From: Cordylochernes scorpioides
Taxonomy: Eukaryota; Arthropoda; Arachnida; Pseudoscorpiones; Chernetidae
Reading direction: 5' to 3'
Assembly (NCBI GenBank): GCA_030710605.1
Contig: CP092886.1
Coordinates: forward strand, 163,478,000 to 163,541,999
Length of the DNA stretch: 64,000 bases
Shown here: positions 63,918 through 64,000 of the stretch, one piece after another
How the letters are laid out: the number at the start of each line of letters is the position of its first letter
How positions within the stretch are numbered: position 1 is the stretch's first letter
The notes under the pieces: model-generated
What the model was told of the DNA's origin: nothing
Seen by the model: only the letters and a program-made list of their open reading frames with translations
Databases searched by the model: none
Position numbers and translations under genes: made by a program

Positions 63918-64000
63918 GAATTATATTGATATTTATCACTGAACATATGTTATATATCCTTACTTCAAAAATAATCAAAATGTAGTGAAAAATGGAACAC

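Larger units (their letters stand above)
63422..64000 (-). mobile_element. Helitron 3' part, running past the window end
   Basis: The minus-strand 3' end has the hairpin CACGGGCGTTGCCCGGG, then TCATTCGG and CTAG followed by T. It contains a TTAA-flanked MITE (63511-63652) and a CA microsatellite. 63770-63850 (GCAAACGGTGACAGA) matches 3395-3450. Confidence 0.7.

Overview
This is AT-rich animal DNA from an invertebrate I cannot place more closely. It has no operons, ribosome binding sites or dense open frames. The coding traces belong to animal transposons: non-LTR retrotransposons, a Penelope-like GIY-YIG endonuclease, mariner-type transposases, Helitron helicase and a BEL/Pao fossil. RNA polymerase III tRNA-like sequences and tRNA-headed SINEs are also present. 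Almost every long open frame is part of a mobile element. Only one small compact frame (36815-37270, minus) looks like a host gene, and I do not recognise it. Layout: 0-6.6 kb holds palindromic repeats and a Helitron 3' end next to a tRNA-Gly. 6.6-13 kb has three Helitrons, one carrying a minisatellite, and hammerhead-ribozyme repeat units. 13-23 kb is nested short repeats, a Helitron with a tRNA-like sequence, and a LINE RNase H domain split by a SINE. 23.5-27.6 kb has a mariner-type remnant, a near-perfect 222-bp palindrome and a 1.75-kb Penelope-like palindrome with a GIY-YIG frame in each arm. 28.5-32.6 kb is a LINE with an 11-bp target duplication. 33.6-35.7 kb has a BEL/Pao fossil and a mariner. 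36.8-38.2 kb is a small island of unique, GC-richer sequence. 38.8-41.1 kb has Helitrons, a second Helitron-borne tRNA-Gly and a LINE C-terminal fragment. 42.6-44.3 kb has two decayed transposases. 45.3-47.7 kb is a minisatellite with a 39-bp unit. 48.05-50.86 kb is a DNA transposon with long inverted ends and an unfamiliar transposase-like protein, interrupted by a SINE. 51.3-57.7 kb has nested SINEs and a cluster of rearranged Helitrons with helicase and possible Rep start remnants. 57.7-64 kb returns to short palindromic and hammerhead repeats and ends inside a Helitron. The most interesting theme is self-cleaving RNA. Seven sites fold on paper as hammerhead ribozymes or very close relatives: 2079-2118, 9846-9885, 10233-10272, 13652-13694, 27768-27807, 34266-34308 and 62409-62448. 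Helices differ between copies but keep pairing. One group sits in units of about 347-349 bp with direct repeats at both ends, the layout known for animal retrozymes. Several palindromic families carry weaker hammerhead-like cores like those of Penelope-like terminal repeats, and a Penelope-like element is present in the same window. Second, two Helitron copies carry the same tRNA-Gly(GCC) and a third carries another tRNA-like sequence, which suggests gene capture. Third is the transposon at 48-51 kb. All folds were done by eye; nothing was searched or computed.
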